A DNA stretch of 12,055 bases from Acholeplasmataceae bacterium (GTDB taxonomy: Bacteria > Bacillota_I > Bacilli_A > Acholeplasmatales > Acholeplasmataceae): contig JAUSOA010000237.1 in the NCBI GenBank assembly GCA_030656435.1, positions 1-12,055 of the forward strand, given 5' to 3'. Position 1 is the stretch's first letter, and every line of letters begins with the position of its first letter. The notes under the pieces are model-generated. The model was not told the origin of the DNA and did not search any database. It worked only from the letters and a program-made list of their open reading frames with translations. Positions 11,970 through 12,055 of the stretch are shown piece after piece. The position numbers and the translations under genes are program-made.

Positions 11970-12055
11970 TTAACACATAATCATTTGATTATTTCCTCCT
12001 GTAAGCGTTCTTTTCATGCAAATATCCTCATATCTATTTACACCCTTAGGTTTAT
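11970..12055 (-). CDS. Possible 3' end of an upstream minus-strand gene
   Basis: One minus-strand frame is open from the window edge to a TAA at 11972-11970, giving a 27-residue tail (begins KPKGVNRYEDICMKR, ends NNQMIMC). Codon choice resembles the neighbours, and the 19-nt gap to the rqcH ATG, which contains only the rqcH ribosome binding site, fits an operon. The other two minus-strand frames close within 20 nt of the edge. I do not recognise the sequence. A chance open frame of this length is possible. Confidence 0.45.
   Translation of the reverse strand, partial: KPKGVNRYEDICMKRTLTGGNNQMIMC

Overview
The window reads as a chromosomal segment of a compact, strongly AT-rich Gram-positive-lineage bacterium, most likely an Acholeplasma-like member of the Tenericutes/low-GC Firmicutes. 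Grounds for this: very low GC; a short ProRS of the archaeal/eukaryotic-like type, as in mollicutes; Firmicutes-type long HPF, CvfB and RqcH; strong AGGAGG ribosome binding sites; and sigma-A-like TTGACA/TATAAT promoters, often with an extended TGn -10. UGA acts as stop (fic, and the 110-aa gene after cvfB) and all Trp codons are TGG, so the code is table 11 rather than the Mycoplasma code. The genus is an inference.

Layout. 1-235: intergenic, with a palindrome, one perfect DnaA-box 9-mer and two terminator-like hairpins. 236-964: a stand-alone Fic-domain gene with its own promoter and terminator. 1037-4995: a probable operon of cvfB, a small two-helix membrane protein, proS and a CPA2-type cation/proton antiporter, closed by a terminator shared with the converging yidD (5024-5266, minus). 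5282-5362: divergent promoters for yidD and for a second rightward operon. 5402-8429: an EF-G-like GTPase, a small double-CxxC protein that looks like a shrunken ComFC, and the long ribosome hibernation factor hpf, ending in a strong terminator. 8501-9022 (plus) and 9046-9561 (minus): two converging orphan five-helix membrane proteins. 9668-10276 (minus): superoxide dismutase. 10379-11950 (minus): rqcH. The right edge carries what looks like the 3' end of another minus-strand gene just upstream of rqcH.

The common theme is translation and ribosome maintenance: aminoacylation (ProRS), an EF-G paralogue, hibernation (HPF), ribosome rescue by alanine tailing (RqcH), an S1-domain RNA-binding regulator (CvfB) and membrane-protein insertion (YidD). 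I see no CRISPR array, IS element, phage gene, rRNA or tRNA. No stretch over 300 bases lacks a gene.

The points most worth a second look are: a Fic protein whose auto-inhibitory Glu is apparently Val; a 119-aa protein in the comFC position before hpf that keeps the zinc ribbon but has lost the PRPP loop; a 15-bp hairpin that buries that gene's Shine-Dalgarno sequence; an EF-G-like GTPase without the catalytic His; a ProRS that has lost most of its C-terminal zinc cysteines; and a His/Cys-rich tail on the antiporter.
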